Shown here: positions 63,715 through 64,000 of the stretch, piece by piece
Layout of the letters: each line of letters opens with the position of its first letter
How positions within the stretch are numbered: position 1 is the stretch's first letter
Assembly: GCF_964019385.1 (NCBI RefSeq)
Contig: NC_088654.1
Span: 14,716,897 to 14,780,896, forward strand
Direction of reading: 5' to 3'
Source of the DNA: Sycon ciliatum
Taxonomy: Eukaryota; Porifera; Calcarea; Leucosolenida; Sycettidae
DNA length: 64,000 nt
Made by a program: the position numbers and the translations under genes
Notes under the pieces: generated by a model
The model's database searches: none
What the model was told of the DNA's origin: nothing
Seen by the model: only the letters and a program-made list of their open reading frames with translations

Positions 63715-63776
63715 CAGTACCGCTGCTCATCCAGCCCTTGCCGCTATCGCGGCGCGGGCTGGATTCCGCGGTACTG
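63715..63776. repeat. Long imperfect hairpin
   Basis: CAGTACCGC, CCAGCCC and GCCGC on the left pair with GCGGC, GGGCTGG and GCGGTACTG on the right, with small bulges and a TATC loop. From 63480 to 64000 no gene is supported. Confidence 0.8.
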
Positions 63777-64000
63777 CCCTCATACTCGTGCAGGAACCTG
63801 TACTTATTATACCTGTAATATTATACATGTACATGTAAACAATACAATTTAACGTTAGCTTTATACTTTGAAGTATGTGGAATATATAATTTTAATGAAC
63901 ACAAACCGAGGCCGCTTTGAAAGCCGAGGTTTGCGTGATGGTATATGTGGAACGTTAATGGGAGTTTGTACATAAGGAAAATGAAGTTGAAGACACCACT

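Overview
The window looks like nuclear DNA of an early-branching marine animal; a sponge or similar invertebrate is my guess, but the species cannot be fixed from sequence alone. The reasons are short phase-1 EGF exons and a phase-2 LRR exon with GT/AG splice sites, about 7.5 kb of trinucleotide microsatellite, and a dense mix of LINEs, a chromodomain Ty3/Gypsy element, Penelope-like remnants, tRNA-derived SINEs and fold-back (MITE-like) elements. No rRNA gene, functional tRNA gene, CRISPR array or bacterial-style operon was found.

Layout. 1-7.4 kb: four minus-strand exons of a secreted or membrane EGF-repeat protein, whose introns hold MITEs, LINE ends and a Penelope-like inverted dimer (4.4-5.9 kb). 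7.4-9.9 kb: fold-backs, a SINE with target-site duplications (TSDs) and LINE 3' ends. 9.96-25.6 kb: a LINE reverse-transcriptase (RT) relic split by six (ACT)n blocks. Between the blocks lie five minus-strand non-LTR retrotransposon insertions, one of them (15.73-20.04 kb) full length with an intact 1162-aa ORF carrying a CXC-type cysteine cluster, an RT and a restriction-enzyme-like endonuclease. All five sit in the same orientation with their 3' ends on the repeat. 27.6-30.1 kb: fold-backs and a second Penelope-like dimer with an apparently intact hammerhead ribozyme. 30.1-35.3 kb: a young full-length CR1/Jockey-group LINE (ORF1 and ORF2 intact, 5-bp TSD) inserted in a tRNA-derived repeat that is itself in inverted arrangement. 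35.9-39.5 kb: nested MITEs and LINE scraps. 39.6-41.6 kb and 53.7-56.4 kb: two arms of a ~2 kb repeat in opposite orientation; the second arm carries a nested LINE and SINE. 42-53 kb: another SINE, fold-backs, a 2.1 kb TIR element with TA duplications, (GT)n, (CTGT)n and (CT)n tracts. 53.2 kb: first coding exon of an LRR protein. 57.0-62.1 kb: a complete chromovirus-type Ty3/Gypsy element with identical 182-bp LTRs, in old LINE debris. 62.1-64 kb: LINE debris, fold-backs and hairpins.

Host coding content is small: EGF exons and one LRR exon, both partial genes. Almost everything else is mobile DNA and its nested history. The two most interesting signals are the (ACT)n locus, which behaves like a specific insertion target for endonuclease-bearing LINEs, and the hammerhead ribozyme in the Penelope-like terminal repeats.
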